Below, piece by piece: positions 1 to 8,538 of a DNA stretch of 64,000 bases. The stretch is from Streptomyces sp. cf386 (GTDB lineage: Bacteria; Actinomycetota; Actinomycetes; Streptomycetales; Streptomycetaceae), in the NCBI RefSeq assembly GCF_900103585.1, contig NZ_FNHV01000002.1:363461-427460 (forward strand), written 5' to 3'. The notes under the pieces were generated by a model that was not told where the DNA came from, made no database searches, and saw only the letters and a list, made by a program, of their open reading frames with translations. Every line of letters begins with the position of its first letter. Position 1 is the stretch's first letter. Made by a program: the position numbers and the translations under genes.

Positions 1-1
1 G

Positions 2-1003
2 TTCGCGTTCCTGGCCGGTGGGGCACCGGCCGCGACCGCCGGCGGTCAGCGGGCGCTGCTGACCTCGCTGGTCCCGGAGCGTGCCGTGGCGCAGGCGCTG
101 TCGGCCGAGTCGATGCTGATGTCCGGGGTGTGGGCCGTCTCCCCGGTCGCGGTCGCCGGACTCGCCCTCGGGGTGGCGCCACGGGTGCCGCTGCTGCTCG
201 CGGGCGTCCTGATGGCGTCGTCGATCGCGGGCCAGCTGGCGCTGCCGGCCGGCTGGTCGAACGGGGAGCAGGAGGGGGAGGAGGGCCGGGCGAGGACGCG
301 CGTGCTGATACGCGCGTGGCCGGTGTACGTCACGGGCGCGGCCAGCATCACGTTGCTGGGCCTCTCCGAACTCACCCTGCCCGCCCTGCTCGAACAGCGC
401 GGCATCGGCGTGGGCTGGTCCGGTCCGATGCTGGCCGGCATGGCCCTGGGGGCGGGGCTCGGGGCGTTCCTGTACGGCATGAGGTCGTGGCCGGGGCGGC
501 TCCGCGCGCGCAGCGTCGTGCTGATGTGCGGGATGTCGGTCTTCGTGTCCCTCGCCGCGCTGATACCGGGTGCGGCCGGGATCGCGCTCGCCCTCGTCCT
601 GGCGGGCATGCTCCAGTCGGGCGCGCTGATCACCCGCAACCTGTCCCTGCGCGAGGCGCTGCCGCCGAGCGCCCTGGCCGCCGGGTACTCCGTGCTGTAC
701 GCGGCCGCGGGCGCGGGCTACGCGGCGACGGGTTCCCTCGCGGGCGGCCTGCTCCAGGTGGTGGCGCCGTCCACGGCCATCCTGGTCGGAGTGCAGCTGA
801 CGCTGGTGCTGACGGCGCTCGGCTGGTGGGGAGAGGCTCGCCGGGACGGTTCACGCGCGGACGTCTCAAGCACAGACGCCCCAAGTGCGGACGCCCCAAG
901 AGCGGACGCCTCAGGTGCCGCCGTGGACCCGGACGTCGTCGCGGCTTCCGGCGCGGAAGGTGCGCCGATAGCTCGTGGGTGTGACCCCGAGCGCGGTCTG
1001 TAG
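2..1003 (+). CDS. MFS transporter, C-terminal part (5' end outside window)
   Basis: The frame is open from base 2, so the gene starts upstream of the window. The visible part is about 333 residues with alternating hydrophobic segments (for example around VYVTGAASITLLGLSELTLP and the Gly/Ala-rich stretch near ALAAGYSVLYAAAGAGYAAT), consistent with the later transmembrane helices of a major facilitator protein. The last 50 or so residues are an Asp/Ala/Ser-rich tail made of short repeats (SSTDAPSADAPRADAS) that is not membrane-like. The tail overlaps the convergent AraC-type gene by 93 bp. The substrate cannot be judged. The family call is reasonable from composition; I see no diagnostic motif. 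Confidence 0.7.
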   Translation, partial: FAFLAGGAPAATAGGQRALLTSLVPERAVAQALSAESMLMSGVWAVSPVAVAGLALGVAPRVPLLLAGVLMASSIAGQLALPAGWSNGEQEGEEGRARTRVLIRAWPVYVTGAASITLLGLSELTLPALLEQRGIGVGWSGPMLAGMALGAGLGAFLYGMRSWPGRLRARSVVLMCGMSVFVSLAALIPGAAGIALALVLAGMLQSGALITRNLSLREALPPSALAAGYSVLYAAAGAGYAATGSLAGGLLQVVAPSTAILVGVQLTLVLTALGWWGEARRDGSRADVSSTDAPSADAPRADASGAAVDPDVVAASGAEGAPIARGCDPERGL

Positions 1004-1954
1004 GTGCTGTCGCATCGACTGGGCCGTGCCGAAGCCGGCGTCCCGGGCGACCTGGTCGACGGACAGGTCGGTGGACTCCAGCAGGTGCCGGGCGCGTTCC
1101 ACCCGCTGCTGGGTGAGCCACTGGCCGGGGCTGACGCCGACCTCCTCACGGAAGCGGCGCGTGAAGGTCCGTACGGACATGGACTCCTGGTCCGCCATGT
1201 CGCGCAGCTGGATCGGCTCGTGGAGTCGGCCCAGGGCCCAGGCGCGGGCCGTGGTCGTGGACGACTGCTGCGGGTCGGGGACCGGGCGGTGGATGTACTG
1301 GGCCTGGCCGCCGTCCCGGTGGGGCGGTACGACCGTGCGGCGGGCCACCTCGTTGGCGATCGCCGTGCCGTGGTCGCGGCGGACGATGTGCAGGCACAGG
1401 TCGATCCCGGCCGCGACGCCGGCCGAGGTCAGCACGTCGTCGTCGTCGATGAACAGGACGTCCGGGTCGACCTCGATCTTCGGGAAGAGCCTCTGGAGGC
1501 GCTCGGCGTCGGCCCAGTGCGTGGTGGCGGGGCGGCCGTCCAGATAGCCGGCGGCGGCGAGGACGTACACGCCGGTGCAGATGGACGTGAGCCGGGTGCC
1601 GGGGCGGATGTGGGCGAGGGCGGCGGCCAGCTCGTCGGTGAGGACGCCCTGCTCGAAGACCGGGCCGAGTTCGTACGACGCCGGTACGACGACGGTGTCC
1701 GCGGTGGCCAGTGTCTCCGGGCCGTGCTCGACCTGGATGGCGAAGTCGGCGTCGGTCTGCACCGGGCCCGGCGGCCGGATCGAGCAGGTGACGACCTCGT
1801 ACAGATGTCGCCCCTGGGCGTCCTTGGGGCGGCCGAAGATACGGTGCGGGATGCCCAGCTCGAAGGGGAGCAGGCCGTCGAGGGCGAGCACGACGACGCG
1901 GTGCGGGCGGAAGGGTTCCTGCTGGGCGCGGGCCGCGCTGGTGGCCGTATCCAT
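911..1954 (-). CDS. GlxA-like AraC-family regulator with DJ-1/PfpI domain
   Basis: 347 aa. The N-terminal half is a DJ-1/PfpI-like (class I glutamine amidotransferase-like) fold, starting at VVVLALDGLLPFELGIPHRI and containing ICTGVYVLAAAG near residue 125, where the Cys sits at the nucleophile elbow. The C-terminal 100 residues are an AraC/XylS double helix-turn-helix (LRDMADQESMSVRTFTRRFR, then DLSVDQVARDAGFGTAQSMR). This two-domain order is typical of GlxA-type regulators that sense small metabolites. It is divergent from the MFS gene at 2027 with only 72 bp between starts, so that transporter is a plausible target. Its 3' end overlaps the upstream MFS gene. Confidence 0.92.
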   Translation of the reverse strand: MDTATSAARAQQEPFRPHRVVVLALDGLLPFELGIPHRIFGRPKDAQGRHLYEVVTCSIRPPGPVQTDADFAIQVEHGPETLATADTVVVPASYELGPVFEQGVLTDELAAALAHIRPGTRLTSICTGVYVLAAAGYLDGRPATTHWADAERLQRLFPKIEVDPDVLFIDDDDVLTSAGVAAGIDLCLHIVRRDHGTAIANEVARRTVVPPHRDGGQAQYIHRPVPDPQQSSTTTARAWALGRLHEPIQLRDMADQESMSVRTFTRRFREEVGVSPGQWLTQQRVERARHLLESTDLSVDQVARDAGFGTAQSMRQHLQTALGVTPTSYRRTFRAGSRDDVRVHGGT

Positions 1955-2026
1955 GGCCCGATCCTAACGAATGATGTCTCTTGGGCCACTCGTTCCGGAC
2001 CGATCACAGGCCCGAAGCTCTATGTC

Positions 2027-3355
2027 GTGACCCAGTCAACCGAGGCAGCAGCTACCGCAGAGGGCATCCGGCCGACCAAGAAGCCCCGCCCGCGGCGGAG
2101 CCGCGCAGTGTCACTGCACCGTGCCTGGTTCGTCGCCGCCGTCACCTTCGTCACGATCATCGGCGCCGCCGCCTTCCGTTCCCTGCCGGGGCTGCTCATC
2201 GACCCGCTGCACCAGGAGTTCGGCTGGTCACGCGGCACGATCAGCGCCGCGGTCTCGATCAACCTCGCGCTGTACGGGCTCACCGCCCCCTTCGCCGCCG
2301 CCCTGATGGACCGCTTCGGCATCCGGCGGGTGGTCGCGGTCGCGCTCACCGTGATCGCGCTCGGCTCGGGGCTGACGTACTGGATGACGGCGGCCTGGCA
2401 ATTGCTGCTGTACTGGGGACTGCTCGTGGGGCTCGGCAGCGGCTCGATGGCGCTGGCCTTCGCCGCGACGGTCACCAACCGCTGGTTCACCGAGCGGCGC
2501 GGCCTGGTCACCGGCATCCTCACCGCCGCCTCCGCCTCCGGCCAGTTGATCTTCCTGCCGGTGCTGTCCTGGCTGGTGGACAAGCACGACTGGCGTCCGG
2601 CCGCGGTGACGGTGGCCCTGGCCGCCCTCGTGGTCGTCCCCTTCGTCTGGCTGTTGCTGCGCGACCACCCGGCCGACGTGGGCCTGAAGCCGTACGGCGC
2701 GAAGGAGTTCGTGCCCAAGCCGCCCCCCGTGCCGGGCGCCGCGCGCCGGGCGATGTCGGTGCTCTTCTCGGCGGCCCGCACCGGCCCCTTCTGGCTGCTG
2801 GCCGGCTCCTTCGCGATCTGCGGCGCCTCCACCAACGGCCTCATCCAGACCCACTTCGTGCCCGCCGCCCACGACGAGCACATGCCCATCCAGGCCGCCG
2901 CCTCGCTGCTCGCGGTCATCGGCGTGTTCGATGTCGTCGGCACGATCGCCTCCGGCTGGCTCACCGACCGCATCGAACCGCGCCGGCTGCTCGCCGTGTA
3001 CTACGCGTTGCGCGGTGTCTCGTTGCTGTTCCTGCCGATGCTGCTGGCCCCGAGCGTCCACCCGCCGATGCTTCTCTTCATCGTCTTCTACGGCCTCGAC
3101 TGGGTCGCCACCGTCCCGCCCACCGTCGCCCTGTGCCGGGAGCTGTACGGCGAGGACAGCGCGATCGTCTTCGGCTGGGTCCTCGCCTCCCACCAGGTCG
3201 GCGCCGCGTTGGTGGCCTTCCTCGGCGGGGTCGCGCGGGACGTCTTCGGGACGTACGACATGGTGTGGTACTCGTCGGGGGCGCTGTGCGCGGCGGCGAC
3301 GCTGATGGTGCTGGTGATCCGGCGGCGTACGGCGGACGGTGTGGCTGTGGCCTGA
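2027..3355 (+). CDS. MFS transporter, monocarboxylate/oxalate-type
   Basis: About 442 aa with twelve predicted membrane segments, a central cytoplasmic loop near the KPPPVPGAARRAM stretch, and the MFS signature-like ALMDRFGIRRV after the second helix. The N-terminus is basic (KKPRPRRSR) before the first helix. Overall pattern resembles the OxlT/monocarboxylate porter branch. The frame is open far upstream, but that part is antisense to the AraC-type gene; GTG 2027 is chosen because it lies in the divergent intergenic region and gives a normal N-terminus. The ribosome site there is weak, so the start is uncertain by a few codons. Likely controlled by the divergent GlxA-like regulator. Confidence 0.85.
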   Translation: MTQSTEAAATAEGIRPTKKPRPRRSRAVSLHRAWFVAAVTFVTIIGAAAFRSLPGLLIDPLHQEFGWSRGTISAAVSINLALYGLTAPFAAALMDRFGIRRVVAVALTVIALGSGLTYWMTAAWQLLLYWGLLVGLGSGSMALAFAATVTNRWFTERRGLVTGILTAASASGQLIFLPVLSWLVDKHDWRPAAVTVALAALVVVPFVWLLLRDHPADVGLKPYGAKEFVPKPPPVPGAARRAMSVLFSAARTGPFWLLAGSFAICGASTNGLIQTHFVPAAHDEHMPIQAAASLLAVIGVFDVVGTIASGWLTDRIEPRRLLAVYYALRGVSLLFLPMLLAPSVHPPMLLFIVFYGLDWVATVPPTVALCRELYGEDSAIVFGWVLASHQVGAALVAFLGGVARDVFGTYDMVWYSSGALCAAATLMVLVIRRRTADGVAVA

Positions 3356-3394
3356 GTTCCGGGGCCTGGGCCTGGGCTTGGCGCCCCGAGGCCG

Positions 3395-3781
3395 TCAGTG
3401 GTTGTCGGGTGTGGCCCAGGCGACGAGCTGGAGGATCACGCCGTTCGGGTCGGTGACCTGGAAGAGGCGCTCACCCCACGGCTCTTCACGCAGCGGCATG
3501 GTGATGGAGACGCCTTCGCTCTGCAGCCGCTCGTATTCGGCGTCCAGGTCGGCCACGGTGAACGCGGTGATCACCCCGGCGGCGTGCTGGTCCCTGACAC
3601 CTTCGGGCAGGACCTCGATACCGCGCTGCAAAAAGATCACGTTGACGGTGTCCTCGCGGACCAGGGAGGCGAAGCCTTCCGCGGCCATGGCCTCATGGAA
3701 GCCGAAGTGCCTGGTCAGGAATGCGGCGGAGGCGGGGACGTCGTCGACGGTCAGGGAGACGGCAGTGGAAGTGATCTTCAT
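3395..3781 (-). CDS. VOC (glyoxalase/bleomycin-resistance fold) protein
   Basis: 128 aa, the usual size of a single VOC module with two beta-alpha-beta-beta-beta repeats: N-terminal TAVSLTVDDVPASAAFLTRHFGF and C-terminal FTVADLDAEYERLQSEG followed by FQVTDPNGVILQLVAW. Such proteins bind a metal or small ligand and serve as isomerases, dioxygenases or drug-binding proteins; the substrate is not predictable. The ATG at 3781 has a strong AGGAGG ribosome site eight bases upstream, which fixes the start despite a longer open frame. It is divergent from a TetR gene across 97 bp, so it is the likely target of that regulator. Confidence 0.92.
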   Translation of the reverse strand: MKITSTAVSLTVDDVPASAAFLTRHFGFHEAMAAEGFASLVREDTVNVIFLQRGIEVLPEGVRDQHAAGVITAFTVADLDAEYERLQSEGVSITMPLREEPWGERLFQVTDPNGVILQLVAWATPDNH

Positions 3782-3878
3782 GGATCCTCCTGAGGCTCGA
3801 GAGTCAATCTCTATACGTTGTACATTATACGCAGTACGGAGTGGACGTGGGGGGGGCCGCAAGGAAAAGAAGGAAAAG
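3782..3878. promoter_or_regulatory. Divergent promoter/operator region for VOC and TetR genes
   Basis: 97 bp between the two starts, clearly more A+T-rich than its surroundings. A perfect TATAAT hexamer (minus strand, complement of ATTATA near 3825-3830) fits the VOC promoter. The surrounding bases contain several TATAC/GTAC half-sites around a TGTACA core near 3818, the kind of partly symmetric element a TetR protein would bind. Only the TATAAT and the symmetry core are seen directly; the operator role is inferred from the divergent layout. Confidence 0.5.
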
Positions 3879-4658
3879 ATGGAGCGCATGGCCAAGGAAC
3901 GAAGCAGTGTGGACGACCCTGCTCGCACACTGGAACTGCTGTGGCGCGAGCCCGCAAAAGGTGGCCCTCGGCGGGGCCCCAAGCAGGGTTTGACGGTCGA
4001 CGCCGTCGTCCAAGCCGCCATCGAGCTGGCAGACTCGGGTGGGCTGGACGCCCTGACCATGCGCAGCGTCGCCCAGCGGCTGGGCGTCACGCCGATGACG
4101 ATCTACACGTACGTCCCGGGCAAGGCGGAGCTGCTCGCCCTCATGCTGGACGCCGCCTATCTGCAGATGCCGCGTACCGATCACACAGCCGCCCCGTGGG
4201 GTACGAGGGTGGAGGCCGTCGCGCGCGAGAACCGAGACCTGTACCGGCGCCACCCCTGGGTGGCGACCCTGCCCACCACACGCCCGCCGCTCGGCCCCGG
4301 GCTCATGGCCAAGTACGAACACGAACTTGCCGCGTTCGACGGCCTCGGGCTGGACGATGTCGAGATGGACGCGGCCCTCACTTTCCTGCTCGGCTTCGTC
4401 CAGTCCGTCGCTCGCGCCGACCTCGACAACCAGGCCGCCGCCCGCGACAGCGCCATGTCCGACGAGCAGTGGTGGGCCGCCAACGCGCCACTTCTGGCCA
4501 GGGTCTTCGACCCTGCCCGGTTCCCCCTCGCAGCGCGGGTCGGGAGTGCCGCGGGTGAGGCTCACCAGGGTATGTACAGCCCCGACTACGCCTTCGACTT
4601 CGGGCTGAAGCGCATCCTGGACGGCCTCACCCACCTCATCGTGAGCCGTTCCCGGTAG
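3879..4658 (+). CDS. TetR-family transcriptional regulator (TetR_C-type ligand domain)
   Basis: 259 aa. A basic N-terminal stretch is followed by a TetR-type helix-turn-helix (LTVDAVVQAAIELADSGGLD then TMRSVAQRLGVTPMTIYTYV, residues about 45-95) and a ligand-binding region with the TetR_C-type DVEMDAALTFLLGFVQSVAR helix. ATG 3879 is preceded by AAGGAAAAG; an alternative ATG lies three codons downstream. It is divergent from the VOC gene, a common arrangement in which the repressor controls a small-molecule-modifying or binding protein and itself. The ligand is unknown. Confidence 0.92.
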   Translation: MERMAKERSSVDDPARTLELLWREPAKGGPRRGPKQGLTVDAVVQAAIELADSGGLDALTMRSVAQRLGVTPMTIYTYVPGKAELLALMLDAAYLQMPRTDHTAAPWGTRVEAVARENRDLYRRHPWVATLPTTRPPLGPGLMAKYEHELAAFDGLGLDDVEMDAALTFLLGFVQSVARADLDNQAAARDSAMSDEQWWAANAPLLARVFDPARFPLAARVGSAAGEAHQGMYSPDYAFDFGLKRILDGLTHLIVSRSR

Positions 4659-4680
4659 CGACCTCACGTGCCCGTTGACC

Positions 4681-4702
4681 CGTAGGGCCCGGCGGGCCTA
4701 CG
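4681..4702. terminator. Hairpin between convergent genes
   Basis: CGTAGGGCCCG and CGGGCCTACG form a near-perfect GC-rich stem with a very short loop and one bulged G. It lies between the convergent TetR gene (ends 4658) and the hypothetical gene (stop codon inside the stem). A bidirectional terminator is the simplest reading. Confidence 0.55.
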
Positions 4703-5342
4703 CCCGGTTCAGGCCCGCGCGTTCCAGTGCCTTGCTCATGGCGGGCCGGTCCAGTTCCCGCCAGTCGGGCTCGGTGACGAGGGACATCAGGATCTCCGGG
4801 GTCAGCCGGTAGCCCTCGGCGTGGCCCAGCAGTGTCTCGGCGTCGTGCTCCGGCATGGTGCCGTGGTCCTCGTCGCCGATCGTCCACAGCACCTCCTTCC
4901 TCTCGACGAAACGGCTGATACCGCAGTCGAGCCCGTCGTCCTCCAGGGTCGCCGGGTACGGAGCCCGGGCCCAGGTGCCGTTCTCGTACCAGTAGACACA
5001 GCCCAGTTCCCAGCCGCTCAGCAGGTCCCGCAGCCGCTCGTGGGGGAGCCAGTCGGGGGCGCCGGCGAGCATGTCGACCGGCGGCTCGTGCCACTTGGCG
5101 CCGCTGGACTCGTCCTCGCCGAAGAGCACGTAGCGCCCCTCGCCCCGCTGCGCGAAGCCCCACCATGTGCAGCCGGAGTCGTCCAGATGGAGCCCTTCGT
5201 CGTCCACCCAGGTTCCCGTGCGGTGAGGGCCCGCCTGCTCGTCGGCCGTGGTGGCCTCCAGCACGGCGATGAGCGCCCAGCGCGCCCACAGAACCTCCGC
5301 CGACGGCAGGTCCCCGGGCAGCCCCGGCCTGTTGATGGTCAT
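4698..5342 (-). CDS. Conserved-looking hypothetical protein, 214 aa
   Basis: I do not recognise a named family. The protein is acidic and rich in Trp (W), with DSGCTWWGFAQRGEGRYVLFGEDES and WELGCVYWYENGTWARAPYPATLEDDG segments suggesting a soluble beta-rich intracellular domain, then a helical C-terminus. No signal peptide or membrane segment. Codon use matches its neighbours, and the opposite frames give no better protein. It stands alone between a TetR gene and a Nudix gene, so context does not suggest a role. Confidence 0.7.
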   Translation of the reverse strand: MTINRPGLPGDLPSAEVLWARWALIAVLEATTADEQAGPHRTGTWVDDEGLHLDDSGCTWWGFAQRGEGRYVLFGEDESSGAKWHEPPVDMLAGAPDWLPHERLRDLLSGWELGCVYWYENGTWARAPYPATLEDDGLDCGISRFVERKEVLWTIGDEDHGTMPEHDAETLLGHAEGYRLTPEILMSLVTEPDWRELDRPAMSKALERAGLNRA

Positions 5343-5453
5343 GCATGCTCTCCGGGCTCGACACGATCACGATCAGCGCAAGGCTCTCATGGGGCGAACT
5401 GCCCTGGAGCGAAGCCCGGTTGCCGGGCCTGATCGGTTCGACGTGATCGGTCA

Positions 5454-5963
5454 TCAGGGGCGTGAGCGTGTGGTGCGGCTCAGTGCGCGATATCGGGTGA
5501 ACGCCTCACGGGCATCCGGAACGAACGCTTCCCGGCGCACGAACTCCGTCAGTTCGGGCTCCGTCAGCCAGCCGTACCAGGCGATCTCCGAGGGGTCGGG
5601 CCGGACCGGTTCCGTGACGACGACCTCGTGCAGGCCGAGCCAGTACGGACTGATCGCTCCTGCGCACAGGAACTTGAGCACGAACCGAGGGCGGCCCTGG
5701 ACGCCGAGTTCCTCCGCCAACTCCCGTGAAGCGGCGTCCCCATACGACTCGGCGACGCCCACAGCGCCCCCGACCATCCAGTTGAACTGCCCTGGGAAGA
5801 GCGACACGTCGTCCGCACGGCGGTGTACGAGAACCCGTCCGCCGGCGTCACGGCACACGATGGTCGCTATGCGATGCAGCCATCTCCGGCGAATCGCATC
5901 GCCCCTGTCCACAACAGCCAGTACTTCGTCATGCTCGTCGACACGCTCGACCAATTCACCCAT
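5454..5963 (-). CDS. Nudix hydrolase
   Basis: 169 aa with an intact Nudix box: G-x5-E-x7-REUxEExGU is satisfied by GAVGVAESYGDAASRELAEE followed by LGV (near residues 65-88), giving the metal-binding Glu residues. The flanks (HRIATIVCRDAGGRVLVHRR before, and APS-like FVPDAREAFTRY after) resemble the branch related to isopentenyl-diphosphate isomerase and YfcD-type proteins. Likely substrate is a nucleoside diphosphate linked to another moiety, or another pyrophosphate; it cannot be narrowed further. Confidence 0.92.
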   Translation of the reverse strand: MGELVERVDEHDEVLAVVDRGDAIRRRWLHRIATIVCRDAGGRVLVHRRADDVSLFPGQFNWMVGGAVGVAESYGDAASRELAEELGVQGRPRFVLKFLCAGAISPYWLGLHEVVVTEPVRPDPSEIAWYGWLTEPELTEFVRREAFVPDAREAFTRYRALSRTTRSRP

Positions 5964-6071
5964 GGATTACACGGTGGCAGAGGGCACCGACATCCAGCCG
6001 GGAGTGCCTGCTCAAATGACCGGTCAGCTCGCACGGACGGAAGACCGGTGGCCGCGCAGTCGGGCACGAGC

Positions 6072-6361
6072 TCAATCGGACGGCGGGACCGAGGACGACC
6101 ACATGCCGAACCACTGCTCGGCGCCGTAGGCCTCAAACCGCTCTACCCCGATGAACCCCAGCTTCGCCGCGAGGCGCATCGAGCGGACGTTGGCAGTCTG
6201 GGTGGCGAGCACGACTGGTTCGCCGGGAAGTGCGCCGGCGAACCAGCCGAGGGCGGCGGCTCGATGGCCGCCGCATGGTCCCGGCCCTCAGGCTCGCGGA
6301 GTACGAGCCTCTCGGTCCTGATGGGGGCGGGTGGCCAGGCGACGGGTCCGAGCCCACTCAT
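6072..6361 (-). pseudogene. GNAT acetyltransferase remnant with internal deletion and frame change
   Basis: The minus strand has the two ends of a GNAT protein but not the middle. From 6361 one frame gives a short leader and then IRTERLVLREPEGRDHAAAI, the classic N-terminal strand and helix. Near 6240 the continuation moves to another frame, where LATQTANVRSMRLAAKLGF and then ERFEAYGAEQWF up to the stop at 6072 form the acetyl-CoA/C-terminal part. Typical proteins of this type are about 170 aa, so roughly 100 residues are missing. Both parts keep good codon use, so the decay looks recent. Confidence 0.7.
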
Positions 6362-6445
6362 GCCGGTGAGCCAATCAGCAGGCGCGGCAGCGATCAAGAC
6401 CGGCAGACCGATCAACCCACCCGCCCGGCCCTACAGCCACGCCTG

Positions 6446-7639
6446 TCAGGGACGGACGGACAAAGCGCTGCGCTGACCCACCTCCGTTTCCCGCCGGGCC
6501 CGCGAGCGTCTCCGGTCCGTGCGTTGGCGTTCGAGCCGAACCAGCAGCGGACGGCTGCCGAACAGGCTCAGCTGCTGTACGTGGACGGGTGTCAGACCGA
6601 GCGTCAGGGCATGGCCCAGTCCGCGTGCCTCGGGCAGCAGCACGATCGCGTGCCCCTCGTCGGTGAGGACACGGGCGAGTTCGCGCCACCACCGCTCCGG
6701 GTGCCCGGCGAGACGTCCGCCCGCGTCGACCTGTTCTCCCCAGGGCGGGTTGCACAGGACGCGGTCGATGCTGCGGTCGGCGACGGGGAGGGCGCCGGCG
6801 TCGCCATGCTCGACGGCGACCGGGAGCGACCCGGCGTTCCGCCGCGCCGCCCGGCGCGCGACCGGATCGAGGTCGAAGCCGAGCAGTGTGGTGCCGGGCA
6901 CCATGTGGTGGGCCTCTATAAGCAGCGTTCCCGCGCCGCAGCATGGATCCAGCACCCGCTGGCCCGGGCGCAGTTCGGCCGCCTGGGCCATGGCGGCGGC
7001 GACCGGCGGGTGCAGGGTGCCCGGAACCGTCGTGTTCTTGTAGGCGCGCCGGTGTGCGGGGCGCCGCCCCAGGCGGAGCAGCAGGGTGGCGTGGGTGCCG
7101 TCCATGGTCAGCCGCCACCCGCTGTGGCCCGGCGGCGCGGGCTCGCCGTGCCGGCGCGCGTGGTACGGCACACCGGCGCGCGCGGCCAGCACCAGGCCGA
7201 CGGCGTCCTCGATGTCGTAGCGGTTGTACGTCCGCCGCCCCAGGAAGGACGCCGAGATCTCGATCCCGCTGAACCCGCCGATCCCGCTGAACCCGGCCGG
7301 GCCGCCGTGTGCCTGGCGTTCCCGTGCCAGGGCTTCCAGGTCGGCCTCACGGGCCAGTTCGGCCAGGCCGGCCAGGTCGCTCTTGTGCGGACCGATGTCG
7401 CTTTGGCGGCGGGCCAGCAGGAAGACATCGTCGGCGGTCCGCAGCCGTACGTCGCCGTCATGGCTGTCGCCGGCGCCGGAACCGTCGCCGGACCTGGTCC
7501 TGATGCTGTTCCCGGTTCGGAAGCCCACCTCGCGGTGGCCGATCCAGTCGATGGTCGCGGACCCTGTCCGCAGGATTTCCGTGCCAAGTGCGGGCTCCAG
7601 CCCGCGTACGCACCGCGCCACCAGGCGCGCCGCCGTCAC
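6446..7639 (-). CDS. THUMP-type RNA (guanine-N2) methyltransferase family protein
   Basis: 397 aa. The N-terminus (LVARCVRGLEPALGTEIL) matches the THUMP-linked start of the UPF0020/Trm14/RlmL-like methylases. The middle has GRRTYNRYDIEDAVG. The C-terminal half is a Rossmann methylase with SAM motif VLDPCCGAGTLLIEAHHMVP and the catalytic NPPWGEQ motif, which fits N2-guanine methylation of tRNA or rRNA. A Gly/Asp-rich segment near residue 55 is probably a lineage-specific loop. It stands alone; the last 25 residues are an Arg-rich tail of uncertain value. Confidence 0.85.
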   Translation of the reverse strand: MTAARLVARCVRGLEPALGTEILRTGSATIDWIGHREVGFRTGNSIRTRSGDGSGAGDSHDGDVRLRTADDVFLLARRQSDIGPHKSDLAGLAELAREADLEALARERQAHGGPAGFSGIGGFSGIEISASFLGRRTYNRYDIEDAVGLVLAARAGVPYHARRHGEPAPPGHSGWRLTMDGTHATLLLRLGRRPAHRRAYKNTTVPGTLHPPVAAAMAQAAELRPGQRVLDPCCGAGTLLIEAHHMVPGTTLLGFDLDPVARRAARRNAGSLPVAVEHGDAGALPVADRSIDRVLCNPPWGEQVDAGGRLAGHPERWWRELARVLTDEGHAIVLLPEARGLGHALTLGLTPVHVQQLSLFGSRPLLVRLERQRTDRRRSRARRETEVGQRSALSVRP

Positions 7640-7723
7640 GAGACGGTCGGCGTGCCGGGACGAGGATGCCGAACGAACACACGCCGTGTGCGCATGATCC
7701 TGTCTTCTCCCACGTCGCAGCCC

Positions 7724-7744
7724 GGGACGGTGGAAGACCGTCCC
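7724..7744. terminator. Perfect 8-bp hairpin upstream of the methylase gene
   Basis: GGGACGGT and ACCGTCCC are separated by a 5-base loop in the 252-bp region between the methylase start (7639) and the flavin reductase stop (7892). Both flanking genes are on the minus strand, so the hairpin lies downstream of the reductase and could end its transcript. There is no U-tract, so the role is inferred from position. Confidence 0.4.
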
Positions 7745-7871
7745 GCATCATCGGCGCCGGGTTGATCCGCGTCGTGCCGACGGAGCGGCTAGCGGAGGGG
7801 GAAGAAGTACGTCATGGTCCGGCAGCGTAACAGCGCGCCGTTCCGCTGAGTTCGATTTATGAAGGAGCCCC

Positions 7872-7909
7872 CCCCTTAAAGGAACCGCCCCTTAAAGGAA
7901 CCGCCCCTT
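7872..7909. repeat. 16-bp tandem duplication at the flavin reductase stop codon
   Basis: CCCCTTAAAGGAACCG occurs at 7872-7887 and 7888-7903, and a third partial copy (CCCCTT) follows. The second copy carries the TAA stop of the reductase gene. Loss or gain of a unit would not change the protein, because the stop is in the first copy met by the ribosome. Confidence 0.85.
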
Positions 7910-8533
7910 GTGGAACAGCAAGGGCGCCTCGTCACCCTCGCTCGCGCCCAGGGCGTTCACCCGGCCCACCACGATGAGGTGGTCGCCCCCGGTGTGCACC
8001 GCGTGGATCGTGCAGTCGATCCACGCGAGCGTGCCCGCGAGGCGGGGGGAGCCGGACACCGGGGCCGCGTCGTACGGCACCCCGGCGAACTTGTCCGCGC
8101 CGCTCACCGCGAAGGCACGGCACAGCTCGCCCTGGCCGGCGCTCAGGACGTTCACGCAGAAGACGCCCGCGCGCGCGATGCGCGGCCACGTCGTCGACGT
8201 ACGGCCCACCATGAAGGCGACCAAGGGCGGGTCGAGGGAGAGGGAGGAGAAGGACTGGCAGGCGAAGCCGGCGGGGGCCGGGGCCGGGGCTTGCGGGTCG
8301 TCCGTGGTGGAGGCCGGTGCGGGTGCCGTGACAACGGCCACGCCCGTCGCGAAGTTCCCCAGCACGCGCCGGAACTCGGCCGGTCCGACGGGCGCACGTT
8401 CGTCCTCGCCGACGCACCGCAGCTCGGGGCGCGGCAGCACTTCGACAGGTCCCCTTTCGGGGGCCGCCTCGACCGACCTGAGGTAGCGGACGGCGGCGGC
8501 CGCCATCCCTGCGTGTCCCATCACGCCAACCAT
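7892..8533 (-). CDS. Flavin reductase (NADH:FMN, HpaC-like)
   Basis: 213 aa. After a variable first 50 residues the protein has the flavin reductase-like split-barrel: FRRVLGNFATGVAVVTAP, GFACQSFSSLSLDPPLVAFM, FCVNVLSAGQGELCRAF and GDHLIVVGRVNAL. These proteins supply reduced flavin to a two-component monooxygenase. No oxygenase partner is adjacent. An Ala/Pro-rich insertion (about residues 72-86) is unusual. The ATG at 8533 has no clear ribosome site; an in-frame ATG lies at 8521. A CTGAC-N5-GTCAG site sits five bases upstream, so the mRNA leader must be very short. Confidence 0.9.
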   Translation of the reverse strand: MVGVMGHAGMAAAAVRYLRSVEAAPERGPVEVLPRPELRCVGEDERAPVGPAEFRRVLGNFATGVAVVTAPAPASTTDDPQAPAPAPAGFACQSFSSLSLDPPLVAFMVGRTSTTWPRIARAGVFCVNVLSAGQGELCRAFAVSGADKFAGVPYDAAPVSGSPRLAGTLAWIDCTIHAVHTGGDHLIVVGRVNALGASEGDEAPLLFHKGRFL

Positions 8534-8538
8534 TGAAG

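Noticed and set aside
1004..3355. MFS gene starting at 1004, giving a 783-aa protein
   Set aside because: The first 340 residues are antisense to the AraC-type gene and have no domain. The transporter begins only after 2020.
3782..3878. Riboswitch or RNA gene in the short A+T-rich divergent gap
   Set aside because: No stem conserved structure or aptamer motif is visible; the features fit a promoter/operator.
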